Of a stretch of DNA of 13,025 nt, positions 1-6,375 are shown piece by piece. Source of the stretch: an uncultured Eubacteriaceae bacterium. GTDB lineage: Bacteria > Bacillota > Clostridia > Lachnospirales > Lachnospiraceae. A program made the position numbers and the translations under genes. Position 1 is the stretch's first letter. Every line of letters starts with the position of its first letter. The stretch is taken from assembly GCA_945938055.1 (NCBI GenBank), contig CAMEUH010000047.1:1-13025 (forward strand), written 5' to 3'. Below the pieces are notes generated by a model that did not search any database, had not been told where the DNA came from, and saw only the letters and a list, made by a program, of their open reading frames with translations.

Positions 1-923
1 TACCCTCCTCCCAGAATTAATCCACAGCTCCCCTTTGGAAGCTCCTCATCCCGAATGGGGCTAAAAAATACAAGCCGGCAACCGTGCTGTCTTAACAGTT
101 CCAGATTCTCCTCATAATAAAACGAAAATGCTTCATCACGCGCAACTGCCACACAGACTTCTTCTGGCAGGCTTTCCCTGCATCCTTCCCCTTTTCTGTT
201 CGTATTCCACCAGCAACTGGCTCCTTTTGCAATTTCCGCTACCTTATCCATGTCTATGGTCTTGCAGACCTCAATACATATTTTTTCAAGCTTCTCATCA
301 ATAATGCCTTGACAATCTTCTGTAACCAGCCCCAGATGGCGGTTTTTTAATATTAAATCATCTTTTAATATATTTAGATAGCCACATGGAATCAATCCAT
401 TTTCCTGAATTATCGGCTTCATTTTCTCATAAGTCTTCTCTGAGACCTGATTCACAATCACTCCACGAATATGAGACTCTTCCACATAAGAAAGAAACCC
501 TTTTAAGACAGCTCCAATCGTATTAGCAAGTCCTCTTCCATTGATAATCAATATAACCGGTGTATCCGTCAGGGATGCAATTTCATAGGTACTTCCCTTG
601 AAAGAAAATCCTGCACCATCATAATATCCCATCACACCTTCCATGACGCAATAATCACTTCCACAGGTGCATCGTATAAAATGTTCCTTCAGCTGATTTT
701 CATCCAGAAAAAGGCTGTCCAGGTTATAACCATGTTGTCCCAGGATTCTCCGGTGAAGCATCGGATCCAGATAATCCGGTCCACATTTAAAGGAGGATAC
801 GTTCCATCCTCTCTCCATCAAATATTTTATGATTCCACAAGTGATGGTAGTCTTTCCGGTTCCACTTCCAGTTCCGGCCAGAAGCACTCTTCCCTTCATT
901 CCATTTTGCTGCATGATATCCAT
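1..923 (-). CDS. cbiA: Cobyrinate a,c-diamide synthase (CbiA/CobB), 3' part missing
   Basis: Catalyses ATP- and glutamine-dependent amidation of the a and c side chains of cobyrinic acid in cobalamin synthesis, in the cytoplasm. The 307 visible residues carry a Walker A (GTGSGTGKTT, about 17-26), the family block FKCGPDYLDP (45-54), EGVMGYYDG (95-103) and RHLGL (195-199). The class I glutamine amidotransferase domain begins near residue 255, and the sequence stops inside its LILGGGY segment, so the catalytic Cys/His half lies outside the window. Family members are usually about 450 aa. I chose the ATG at 923, which lies downstream of an AGGAG-type site just after the pdxK stop; in-frame ATGs at 914 and 899 are alternatives. 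The gap to pdxK is 17 bp, implying one transcript. Family assignment is firm; the exact start is not. Confidence 0.93.
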   Translation of the reverse strand, partial: MDIMQQNGMKGRVLLAGTGSGTGKTTITCGIIKYLMERGWNVSSFKCGPDYLDPMLHRRILGQHGYNLDSLFLDENQLKEHFIRCTCGSDYCVMEGVMGYYDGAGFSFKGSTYEIASLTDTPVILIINGRGLANTIGAVLKGFLSYVEESHIRGVIVNQVSEKTYEKMKPIIQENGLIPCGYLNILKDDLILKNRHLGLVTEDCQGIIDEKLEKICIEVCKTIDMDKVAEIAKGASCWWNTNRKGEGCRESLPEEVCVAVARDEAFSFYYEENLELLRQHGCRLVFFSPIRDEELPKGSCGLILGGG

Positions 924-940
924 TCTCCCGGCTCTCTCCT

Positions 941-1768
941 CTATAATGTCGATAACAGCTTTTCAAAACAAACGCCATCCGTCTTTGGAATCCCGTAGCG
1001 GTCTGATTCCTGAATACACCGGCTCACAAAATCTGCTGCCCTCTTCACGGACTCTTCAATTGTAATTCCACGCACGGCATCTGCCGCAATAATTGACGAA
1101 AATACATCGCCTGTACCGCACCGTGTATCCCCGGCACATTTTTTACGAATCTTTTCTGCCTTACCGTCATGATAAATATAATTAACAAGAAAACTGCCTC
1201 TCCTAATTCCCGTAACCACTATCCTGCAATGACTCTTTAACTTTCCCGAAAGTTTTCTGCACATTGCTTCAATCGCATCATACTCATAATCTTCCCGATA
1301 GACTTCCTCTGCCAGAATGCATAACTCTGTCAGATTCGGCGTTAAAACATCCGCAAGCTGCGCCAGTTCCTTCATCTTATCACACATTGCCCTGTCATAA
1401 GTAGCATAAGTCTTCCCATCGTCTCCCATAATCGGATCTACAATAACAACCGTATCCTTCTTGGAGAACTCCGCAATAAAACGTTTTACCATGTCAATCT
1501 GCCTGGCTGAACCATAAAAACCGGTCAATATCCCTTCAAAGGTAAGTCCAAGCTTTTTCCATTCCGCCGTATAAGCTTCCATGGCATCCGTGTAATCCTG
1601 AAAGAAAAAAGAAGGATATCCCGTATGATTCGAAAAAATTGCCGTAGGCACCGGACAGCACTGAATTCCCAGATGGGAAATAATTGGCATTTCTACTGCT
1701 ATTGCACAACGGCCAAAGCCGGTCATGTCATTGATTACTGCTATTTTGTGAAAAACATTATGATTCAT
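941..1768 (-). CDS. pdxK: Pyridoxal/pyridoxamine kinase (PdxK/PdxY-type)
   Basis: Ribokinase-fold kinase that phosphorylates B6 vitamers with ATP in PLP salvage; cytoplasmic. With the start used here it has 275 residues, normal for the family. Visible motifs are the N-terminal NDMTGFGRCA segment (about 14-23), the family-typical SNHTGYPSFFFQDYTD (47-62), VDPIMGD (110-116), LTPNLTE (142-148) and the GDTRCGTGD anion-hole/catalytic-Asp motif (213-221). The reading frame extends upstream to an ATG at 1804, but that codon sits inside a perfect inverted repeat. The ATG at 1768 has a GGAGG 9 nt upstream, so 1768 is preferred. The GGAGG touches the T-tract of the inverted repeat, leaving no room for a separate promoter, so expression probably depends on readthrough or on a promoter inside the upstream gene. 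The neighbouring cobalamin gene suggests a cofactor operon. Confidence 0.92.
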   Translation of the reverse strand: MNHNVFHKIAVINDMTGFGRCAIAVEMPIISHLGIQCCPVPTAIFSNHTGYPSFFFQDYTDAMEAYTAEWKKLGLTFEGILTGFYGSARQIDMVKRFIAEFSKKDTVVIVDPIMGDDGKTYATYDRAMCDKMKELAQLADVLTPNLTELCILAEEVYREDYEYDAIEAMCRKLSGKLKSHCRIVVTGIRRGSFLVNYIYHDGKAEKIRKKCAGDTRCGTGDVFSSIIAADAVRGITIEESVKRAADFVSRCIQESDRYGIPKTDGVCFEKLLSTL

Positions 1769-1782
1769 TGATGTAATCCTCC

Positions 1783-1817
1783 AAAAAAGGCAGAAATCTT
1801 TCACTTCTGCCTTTTTT
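1783..1817 (-). terminator. Perfect 13-bp inverted repeat with T-tracts (terminator or attenuator)
   Basis: Arms 1783-1795 and 1805-1817 are perfectly complementary (A6 GGCAGAA / TTCTGCC T6) around a 9-nt loop. The minus-strand transcript would form a GC-containing stem ending in six U, a standard intrinsic terminator placed 3 nt after the stop of the membrane protein gene. The plus strand has the same form, so it could act in both directions. The ribosome binding site of pdxK begins at the very next base (1782). Confidence 0.8.
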
Positions 1818-1820
1818 ATA

Positions 1821-2693
1821 CTACTTATTCTTAATATTCTTAAACTTCGGCATCGTATTGCTTCTTAGCTTATCAAAAGACTTCAGTTCATTTCCAAGAT
1901 AATCCGTATCAATCTTCAATGCTGCCACAATTACCAGTACCAGAATCAGAACCTTTGTCATGGTCAATGCCATAAAATTCTCTACCACCAGATAATCCGC
2001 AAATAAAGATGCCCCCTGCGAAATTGCATTCAGCAAAATAACAATACCATGCCAGAACAAAGGAAGTCCCTTCTTAAGCATTCCATACACAAAAAGACAT
2101 GCTGCCGTCTGAAAAATCACATCAATGGCGCAATTCACACCCTTTAACAAATAAAAAAGTGACGGTACAGAAATTGTCTGCGTTACCGACTCCATTACAT
2201 TTGCAATCTCCTCCGTACTCATCCCCTCAAGCAGATACTCCATTCCATAAGTATTAATCGTTGTACCGAGTGTTGAAATATAAATCAAATCCACGCCGGA
2301 CACAATTGCCTGCCCCAAAGCAATTCCAAGACCGCCCATCAGTGCATCCCCAAGGGTCATGTCCTGTTTTCGGTCTGAAAATTTCAGCACAATCCATCGG
2401 GAAGCATGCATCAGAAGTGCAAATACTACTGCTCTTGCAATACAAAACGCAAGCGGTGTTCCAAAAAGAACCGTATTTACTCCTGGTATCACGGAAAGCA
2501 GAAACGTAACTGCCTCCACGCCGAAAACAACCAGCACCATATACACCAAAAGTCCCATAAACCCAGGCATCAGCTTTGCCGAATACCGCATCAGCAGGAT
2601 AAATCCAATGACAATCACCGCAGAAACCAGAATAATTCCGCCTGCATTTACAAAATTAATGGACTGTTCCGGAAAAGTAATATTATAATTCAT
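1821..2693 (-). CDS. Polytopic membrane protein, YhfC-like, apparently lacking protease residues
   Basis: A 290-residue integral membrane protein with about seven hydrophobic segments (roughly 16-36, 44-66, 78-100, 117-135, 183-205, 211-231, 236-260) and a basic C-terminal tail. The order of segments and phrases such as DALMGGLGIALGQAI (116-130) and IVILLNAISQG (217-227) resemble the YhfC/DUF2324 family, assigned to the glutamic-type CPBP intramembrane proteases. From memory of that family, an EE pair, a GHG..E motif and a later His should occupy these places. Here I see CIARAVV, GIALGQ and ILLNA instead, so it is either a catalytically dead relative or a different family. The ATG at 2693 has AAAGGAG at a good distance. 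A strong terminator-like repeat follows the stop. The membrane character is certain; the family is tentative. Confidence 0.75.
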   Translation of the reverse strand: MNYNITFPEQSINFVNAGGIILVSAVIVIGFILLMRYSAKLMPGFMGLLVYMVLVVFGVEAVTFLLSVIPGVNTVLFGTPLAFCIARAVVFALLMHASRWIVLKFSDRKQDMTLGDALMGGLGIALGQAIVSGVDLIYISTLGTTINTYGMEYLLEGMSTEEIANVMESVTQTISVPSLFYLLKGVNCAIDVIFQTAACLFVYGMLKKGLPLFWHGIVILLNAISQGASLFADYLVVENFMALTMTKVLILVLVIVAALKIDTDYLGNELKSFDKLRSNTMPKFKNIKNK

Positions 2694-2747
2694 GTCAAAC
2701 TCCTTTCAAAACCGGTTAAAGTACCTTCTATCCCCGAATATGAAATA

Positions 2748-2771
2748 AGAGCTGCCAGTTCTGACAGCTCT
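2748..2771 (-). terminator. Stem-loop between csp and the YhfC-like gene (weak terminator candidate)
   Basis: AGAGCTG (2748-2754) pairs with CAGCTCT (2765-2771) around a 10-nt loop. On the minus strand it is followed by TTATTTC, a poor U-tract. It may end the csp transcript or sit in the leader of the next gene. No clear promoter is visible in 2694-2853. Confidence 0.35.
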
Positions 2772-2853
2772 CCATAATCTCGTCGTATGACAATATATCC
2801 TTAATAATAGAAACTCTATATAAAAAAGGCACACTGTTCTCGTTACTTGCAGA

Positions 2854-3051
2854 TTATAATTTTGTTACGTTGGTTGCCTGTGGTCCCTTAGCGCCATCAA
2901 CTACGTCGAATTCTACCTCAGCACCTTCTTCAACTGACTTGAAGCCATCCATGTTAAGACCTGAATAATGAACGAAAACGTCCTTTCCTGTCTCATCACT
3001 GATGAATCCGTAACCCTTCTGGCTGTTAAACCACTTAACTGTACCTTTCAT
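2854..3051 (-). CDS. Cold-shock domain protein, CspA/CspB family
   Basis: A single 65-residue cold-shock domain: an OB-fold that binds single-stranded RNA/DNA and acts as an RNA chaperone in the cytoplasm. The N-terminal GTVKWFN, RNP1 KGYGFI (12-17) and RNP2 VFVHYS (25-30) are intact, and the protein ends NVTKL, as many Firmicutes homologues do. The length is typical. GGAGG lies 7 nt before the ATG. A well-formed promoter (3100-3128) and a palindrome at the predicted transcription start indicate a monocistronic, separately regulated unit. Which Csp paralogue it is, and whether it responds to cold, cannot be read from the sequence. Confidence 0.96.
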   Translation of the reverse strand: MKGTVKWFNSQKGYGFISDETGKDVFVHYSGLNMDGFKSVEEGAEVEFDVVDGAKGPQATNVTKL

Positions 3052-3076
3052 TTCGATACCTCCGAAAAAATAAAAC

Positions 3077-3095
3077 TAGCGTGTAATTCACACTA
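3077..3095 (-). other. Palindrome/5' stem-loop at the csp transcription start
   Basis: TAGCGTG (3077-3083) and CACACTA (3089-3095) form a 7-bp stem with one G-U pair and a 5-nt loop; its core is GTGT-N5-ACAC. On the minus strand it is followed by a T-rich run (GTTTTATTTTTT) and then the csp GGAGG. The predicted start site (about 3093-3094) falls at its edge. It could be an operator, a 5' stabilising hairpin or an attenuator; the sequence does not decide. Confidence 0.5.
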
Positions 3096-3099
3096 ACTC

Positions 3100-3128
3100 A
3101 GTTTATCATATTTCAAAAATACTGTCAA
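3100..3128 (-). promoter_or_regulatory. Sigma-A-type promoter of csp
   Basis: On the minus strand the -35 is TTGACA (3123-3128, perfect) and the -10 is TAAACT (3100-3105, 4/6) with a 17-bp spacer and an extended -10 TGA. It lies in the gap between hslO and csp and faces csp. Confidence 0.75.
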
Positions 3129-3159
3129 ACAATTTCCCATAAAAAACCAATAAAAATCC

Positions 3160-4038
3160 CTATTTCGCTTCCTTCAAAATTTCCTTTAATTCTTCCACGG
3201 AAAATTCATAAGCACTATTACAGAAATGGCATTTTAACTCTACCGGATTCCCATCCTCAATCATTGACTGAATTTCCTCTGCACCAATACTGATTAAAGC
3301 CTTTTCAACCCGTTCCTTACTGCAGTTGCAGTAGAACTGAACCGGCATCTGATCCATGATTTCCAGCCCCATGTCTCCTAAAAGTTCCTCCAGAATTCCT
3401 TCCGGAGTCTTACCTTCCGATAGCATGGATGTCACCGAATCAATCACAGAAAGCCTTGCTTCCAGCTTATCAATGATTTCATCCGAAGCACCCGGCATCA
3501 GCTGTAGGATAAATCCTCCTGCTTCTGCCACCGTATTTTCTTTCGACATCAGAACTCCCAGTGCCACTGAAGATGGTGTCTGTTCACTTACTGCATAGTA
3601 ATACGTCAGATCCTCAGCAATCTCACCGGAAACCAGTTCCACCTGTCCCACGTAAGGGTCCTTAAGACCAATATCCTTAATGACATTTAAAAAGCCCTTT
3701 CCAATGGCACCACCCACATCCAGTTTGCCCTTGGCATTTGCAGGAAGAAGCACCATCGGTTCCAGCACATAACCCTTGGCATTCCCCTTATTGTCCGCTG
3801 TTACCGTAATGCCTCCCATGGCACCGTCTCCCCGGACATTAATCGTAAGCAAATCGGAATCATTCTTCATCATGCTTCCCATCATGGCCGAAGCTGTAAG
3901 AAGCCTTCCAAGTCCTGCCGTGGCAATCGGGCTGGTTTCATGTGCCTTTCTTGCCGTTTCTACCATTTCACGTGTTGTTGCTGCAAACGCACGAATTTGT
4001 CCATCTGCCGCAATGGCCCTAACCATGTAATCCTTCAT
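3160..4038 (-). CDS. hslO: Redox-regulated molecular chaperone Hsp33
   Basis: A cytoplasmic holdase chaperone that is activated when oxidation releases a zinc ion bound by four cysteines. All four are present in the C-terminal redox switch: the C-X-C pair at 237/239 and the C-X2-C pair at 270/273. The N-terminal chaperone domain carries the typical TARKAHETSPIATAGLGRLL stretch (28-47). At 292 residues it has the usual length. The ATG at 4038 is preceded by AGGAGA lying inside the last codons of the methyltransferase gene, whose stop is only 3 nt away, so the two are probably translationally coupled. No obvious terminator follows in the gap to the csp promoter. Confidence 0.96.
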   Translation of the reverse strand: MKDYMVRAIAADGQIRAFAATTREMVETARKAHETSPIATAGLGRLLTASAMMGSMMKNDSDLLTINVRGDGAMGGITVTADNKGNAKGYVLEPMVLLPANAKGKLDVGGAIGKGFLNVIKDIGLKDPYVGQVELVSGEIAEDLTYYYAVSEQTPSSVALGVLMSKENTVAEAGGFILQLMPGASDEIIDKLEARLSVIDSVTSMLSEGKTPEGILEELLGDMGLEIMDQMPVQFYCNCSKERVEKALISIGAEEIQSMIEDGNPVELKCHFCNSAYEFSVEELKEILKEAK

Positions 4039-4041
4039 GAC

Positions 4042-4788
4042 TTATCTCCTAAACACAAAATAAACTCTTTCACTGCATTTTCCCGGTTTTTCCCTGGTAA
4101 ATGCGTCATAAACCTTAATCCCCGTAAATCCATTCTTTCTTGCAGTATCCATCACTTCATCCACCTCGTATGCCTTCTGGAAATGGTTCTCCACATACTT
4201 TCTGTAAAACTTTCCATCCTGTACAAAAAGCGTGAGCAGATACTCATTGACACGTTCTTCCTCATGATAATAATTATCCCAGATATAACTGCAGTTTTCA
4301 AAATTCTCTGCCATGGTATTATATGCCAGTACATTTTCATAGAAATAGCGTGTCTTTAAATCCATGATAAACACACCATTACTCTTAAGATTTTTTCCAG
4401 CACATGTGAAAAGCTTTTCCAGACCTTCTTTCTCCATGATATAGTTCACGGAATCACACACGCTGATCAATGCATCAGCCTTCTCCGGAAGGGAAAAATC
4501 CGTCATATCCTGCTCACTCAATACCGTATCCGAATATTCCGTATCCTCAAATTTCGATTTTGCCACAGAAAGCATATCTGAGGATAAATCAATGCCTGTC
4601 ATCTTATATCCAAGCTTACACATTTCCATGGTAAAGGAACCGGTTCCACAGCCAAGCTCTGCCACATGTGCCCCTGGCTTAATTCCATTTTCTTCTAACA
4701 GTCCCTTTGCATATTCTGCCCATTCCTCATATGGGATATCACCCATCATGACATCATAGACATATGCAAAATCCGTATACATTCCCAT
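4042..4788 (-). CDS. Class I SAM-dependent methyltransferase, substrate unknown
   Basis: A 248-residue Rossmann-fold methyltransferase. The SAM-binding motif I is AELGCGTGS (43-51), followed by the acidic end of strand 2 at GIDLSSDML (about 65-73) and a motif resembling post-motif II, ALISVCDSVNY (about 104-114). No substrate-specific domain is visible. It is immediately upstream of hslO with a 3-nt gap, and its last codons supply the hslO ribosome binding site. A methyltransferase-hslO pair suggests co-expression, but nothing indicates that Hsp33 is the substrate. The ATG at 4788 has a GAGGTG site 4 nt upstream (GAGG with 6-nt spacing); a second in-frame ATG lies two codons later. Confidence 0.88.
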   Translation of the reverse strand: MGMYTDFAYVYDVMMGDIPYEEWAEYAKGLLEENGIKPGAHVAELGCGTGSFTMEMCKLGYKMTGIDLSSDMLSVAKSKFEDTEYSDTVLSEQDMTDFSLPEKADALISVCDSVNYIMEKEGLEKLFTCAGKNLKSNGVFIMDLKTRYFYENVLAYNTMAENFENCSYIWDNYYHEEERVNEYLLTLFVQDGKFYRKYVENHFQKAYEVDEVMDTARKNGFTGIKVYDAFTREKPGKCSERVYFVFRR

Positions 4789-4811
4789 AAAACACCTCTA
4801 ATCATAAAGAG

Positions 4812-4835
4812 ACTTCCGTGCACCGGCACGAAAGC
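4812..4835 (-). terminator. GC-rich stem-loop between the SEC-C gene and the methyltransferase gene
   Basis: A 10-bp stem (4812-4821 with 4826-4835, including two G-U pairs in the minus-strand RNA) closes a 4-nt loop. On the minus strand it is followed by CTCTTTATG, a weak U-tract. It could be a leaky terminator or an intercistronic stabiliser. Confidence 0.5.
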
Positions 4836-4867
4836 CCCATAAAACCTTATACTCAATGTATCTGTTA

Positions 4868-5374
4868 TTATGCATTTGCTCCGCAGCACTTCTTGTACTT
4901 CTTGCCACTTCCGCATGGACACGGATCGTTTCGTCCAACCTTCTTATCCTTCACAACGGTATTGGACTTCTTCTGTTCCAGATATAATTCCTTCCTTCTG
5001 TCTGCCGGAAGAAGTGCTTCCCACTGTGGAAGTTCATATAACCAGTCCGCCTTGGCACCAACCATGTTATAATACAATTTTTCTTTATCAAATCCCAGAT
5101 TTACCACAGTATCTTCTTCCATGGTTTCAATCGGATTCGGATTCACAAGACTGTCATTGATGCCATCCAGGTATCCCACCATAATCATGAGGTCTACGCC
5201 ATATTTGTCCGCAAGCTCCTTAACCGTACCCATAACCACATTTTCCGGGTCAGATAAAATCTGCTCGTAGATGCCCTTCTCCAGGTTAAAATAATTTGCC
5301 CAAAACATCTGAGCCTGCTTATTATCCATCTCGGTTTCATAAGCCTGTTTTCTCCATGTCTCTAATAAAGTCAT
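4868..5374 (-). CDS. SEC-C motif protein with an uncharacterised N-terminal domain
   Basis: A 168-residue soluble protein ending in a canonical SEC-C zinc-binding motif, GRNDPCPCGSGKKYKKCCG (147-165), with ligands Cys152, Cys154, Cys163 and Cys164. The motif occurs at the C-terminus of SecA and in many stand-alone proteins, where it binds zinc and often contacts the ribosome or SecB. Residues 1-140 are acidic and mostly helical in character (WANYFNLEKGIYEQIL, about 25-40) and I do not recognise a named enzymatic domain. The ATG at 5374 has AAGGAG upstream. The gap from the FliD-like gene is 34 nt without an obvious terminator, so the two are probably co-transcribed. Confidence 0.88.
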   Translation of the reverse strand: MTLLETWRKQAYETEMDNKQAQMFWANYFNLEKGIYEQILSDPENVVMGTVKELADKYGVDLMIMVGYLDGINDSLVNPNPIETMEEDTVVNLGFDKEKLYYNMVGAKADWLYELPQWEALLPADRRKELYLEQKKSNTVVKDKKVGRNDPCPCGSGKKYKKCCGANA

Positions 5375-5408
5375 TGTCTTACTCCTTCAGTCTGTCTAAA
5401 AATATCTC

Positions 5409-6203
5409 TTAAAAAAAGCTTGAATACAGGGAACCACTATAAGCATAACTGCTTCCATAAGCACCCGTATCTGTATATAATCCGCCATTCATCCTGGAAA
5501 GCTGCGAACTTGCCGTATTCGCAATGGAAGATGCAGAGGATGAAATATTATATGCATAAGAACCTGTACCATTAAACAAGGTCTTTACATTACTCATGTC
5601 CGCCTGCTTAAACTTTTCTTCATCCAGTGTCAGCTTATTATTCACTCCCACGGTAATTCCCGCCTTGGACAGATTCTTTGCCATCGCACTGGTAAGAGAA
5701 ACCATTCTGCTTCCGGAATTCAAAACAGAACTGGTATTAGAATTACCAATTGCCTCCACAGTACTGTTATAATTCTTCACGAAATCCGATACCGCACTAT
5801 AAATGGCATCCTTATCATATTCTTCTGTTACATTTCCATCCTTATCCTTAACTTCTTTCTTGTTGAATAAGGAATCTTCCCCCGTCTGAAGTAGCTTTGC
5901 TGCCGAACTTCTTAAGTTCTTTGCTGCATCCTTTTCCGTAAGAAGTTGTGAACTTGCCAGCTTATCTGCCGCCGTGGTCTTATTGGTTGTTGACGTATTA
6001 TTTGTATCTTCGTCTGCCTTCTCATAATAAGAGCGCAGCAACTTCGAATAGGAACCATTCTTGATACTTGCATAATCTGACAAAAGACTGGTTGTGTTCG
6101 AAAGCGAATTTGTATTGGAAAGCGAACCAAAAAGCGAACTTGCTCCCGAGCCTGTCAGCCCGAAATAACTTCTGTTTAATGTGCTGAAATTAATACTCGA
6201 CAT
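5409..6203 (-). CDS. FliD-like (flagellar cap C-terminal domain-like) orphan protein
   Basis: A 264-residue protein rich in Ser, Asn and Thr, with no signal peptide or membrane segment. The stretch from about 134 to 235 follows the plan of the FliD C-terminal domain: AVSDFVKNYNSTVEAI (137-152), a GSRMVSLTSAM-type segment (164-174), the hallmark KAGITVGVNNKLTLDEEKFK (180-199), then VKTLFNGTGSYAYNISSSAS (206-225). The N-terminal half is low-complexity and unlike full FliD, and the protein is about half the usual FliD length. The C-terminus is Gly/Tyr/Ser-rich and ends SSFF. No flagellar gene is in the window. AAGGAGGG precedes the ATG, and a promoter with both hexamers at consensus lies about 80 bp upstream. 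FliD homology is inferred by eye; the role is unknown. Confidence 0.8.
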   Translation of the reverse strand: MSSINFSTLNRSYFGLTGSGASSLFGSLSNTNSLSNTTSLLSDYASIKNGSYSKLLRSYYEKADEDTNNTSTTNKTTAADKLASSQLLTEKDAAKNLRSSAAKLLQTGEDSLFNKKEVKDKDGNVTEEYDKDAIYSAVSDFVKNYNSTVEAIGNSNTSSVLNSGSRMVSLTSAMAKNLSKAGITVGVNNKLTLDEEKFKQADMSNVKTLFNGTGSYAYNISSSASSIANTASSQLSRMNGGLYTDTGAYGSSYAYSGSLYSSFF

Positions 6204-6205
6204 CC

Positions 6206-6262
6206 TTATCCCTCCTTGAAAATATTATTGCGACCTCCATGTCTTGTCTGCTTTAAAAGCAT
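6206..6262 (-). CDS. Possible 18-residue leader ORF before the FliD-like gene
   Basis: ATG at 6262, read as MLLKQTRHGGRNNIFKEG, stopping at TAA (6206-6208) 2 nt before the FliD-like ATG. Its last codons contain the ribosome binding site of that gene. A GGGAG precedes its own ATG with a short spacer of about 3 nt. It lies fully inside the predicted 5' leader. It may be a coupling or leader peptide, or simply chance. Confidence 0.3.
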   Translation of the reverse strand: MLLKQTRHGGRNNIFKEG

Positions 6263-6282
6263 ACACTCCCACTTTCAATTAT

Positions 6283-6310
6283 ATTATAGCACAGGTTGGG
6301 AAATTGTCAA
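6283..6310 (-). promoter_or_regulatory. Consensus sigma-A promoter for the FliD-like/SEC-C unit
   Basis: On the minus strand the -35 is TTGACA (6305-6310) and the -10 is TATAAT (6283-6288). Both hexamers are perfect, with a 16-bp spacer and an extended -10 TGC. The predicted start is near 6276, about 73 nt before the FliD-like ATG. Confidence 0.85.
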
Positions 6311-6375
6311 ATTTTATCCCCATAATAAAACAAGGCAACCAAAAGCCACCGCTTATTGATTACCCTGTCAAAAAT

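Noticed and set aside
1769..1804. Twelve-codon N-terminal extension of pdxK to the ATG at 1804
   Set aside because: That ATG lies in the loop of the inverted repeat and has no ribosome binding site. The ATG at 1768 has a well-spaced GGAGG, and homology begins after it.
2261..2777. Several overlapping plus-strand open frames over the membrane protein gene
   Set aside because: They are antisense shadows of a clear membrane protein, without ribosome binding sites or recognisable domains.
2694..2853. Riboswitch in the leader of the YhfC-like gene
   Set aside because: Only one simple stem-loop is visible and no known aptamer core could be recognised.
6325..6362. Possible terminator after the transglutaminase-like gene
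   Set aside because: The GGTGGC/GTTGCC pairing depends on several G-U pairs, and the run that follows (TTGTTTTATT) is interrupted, so it is too weak to list.
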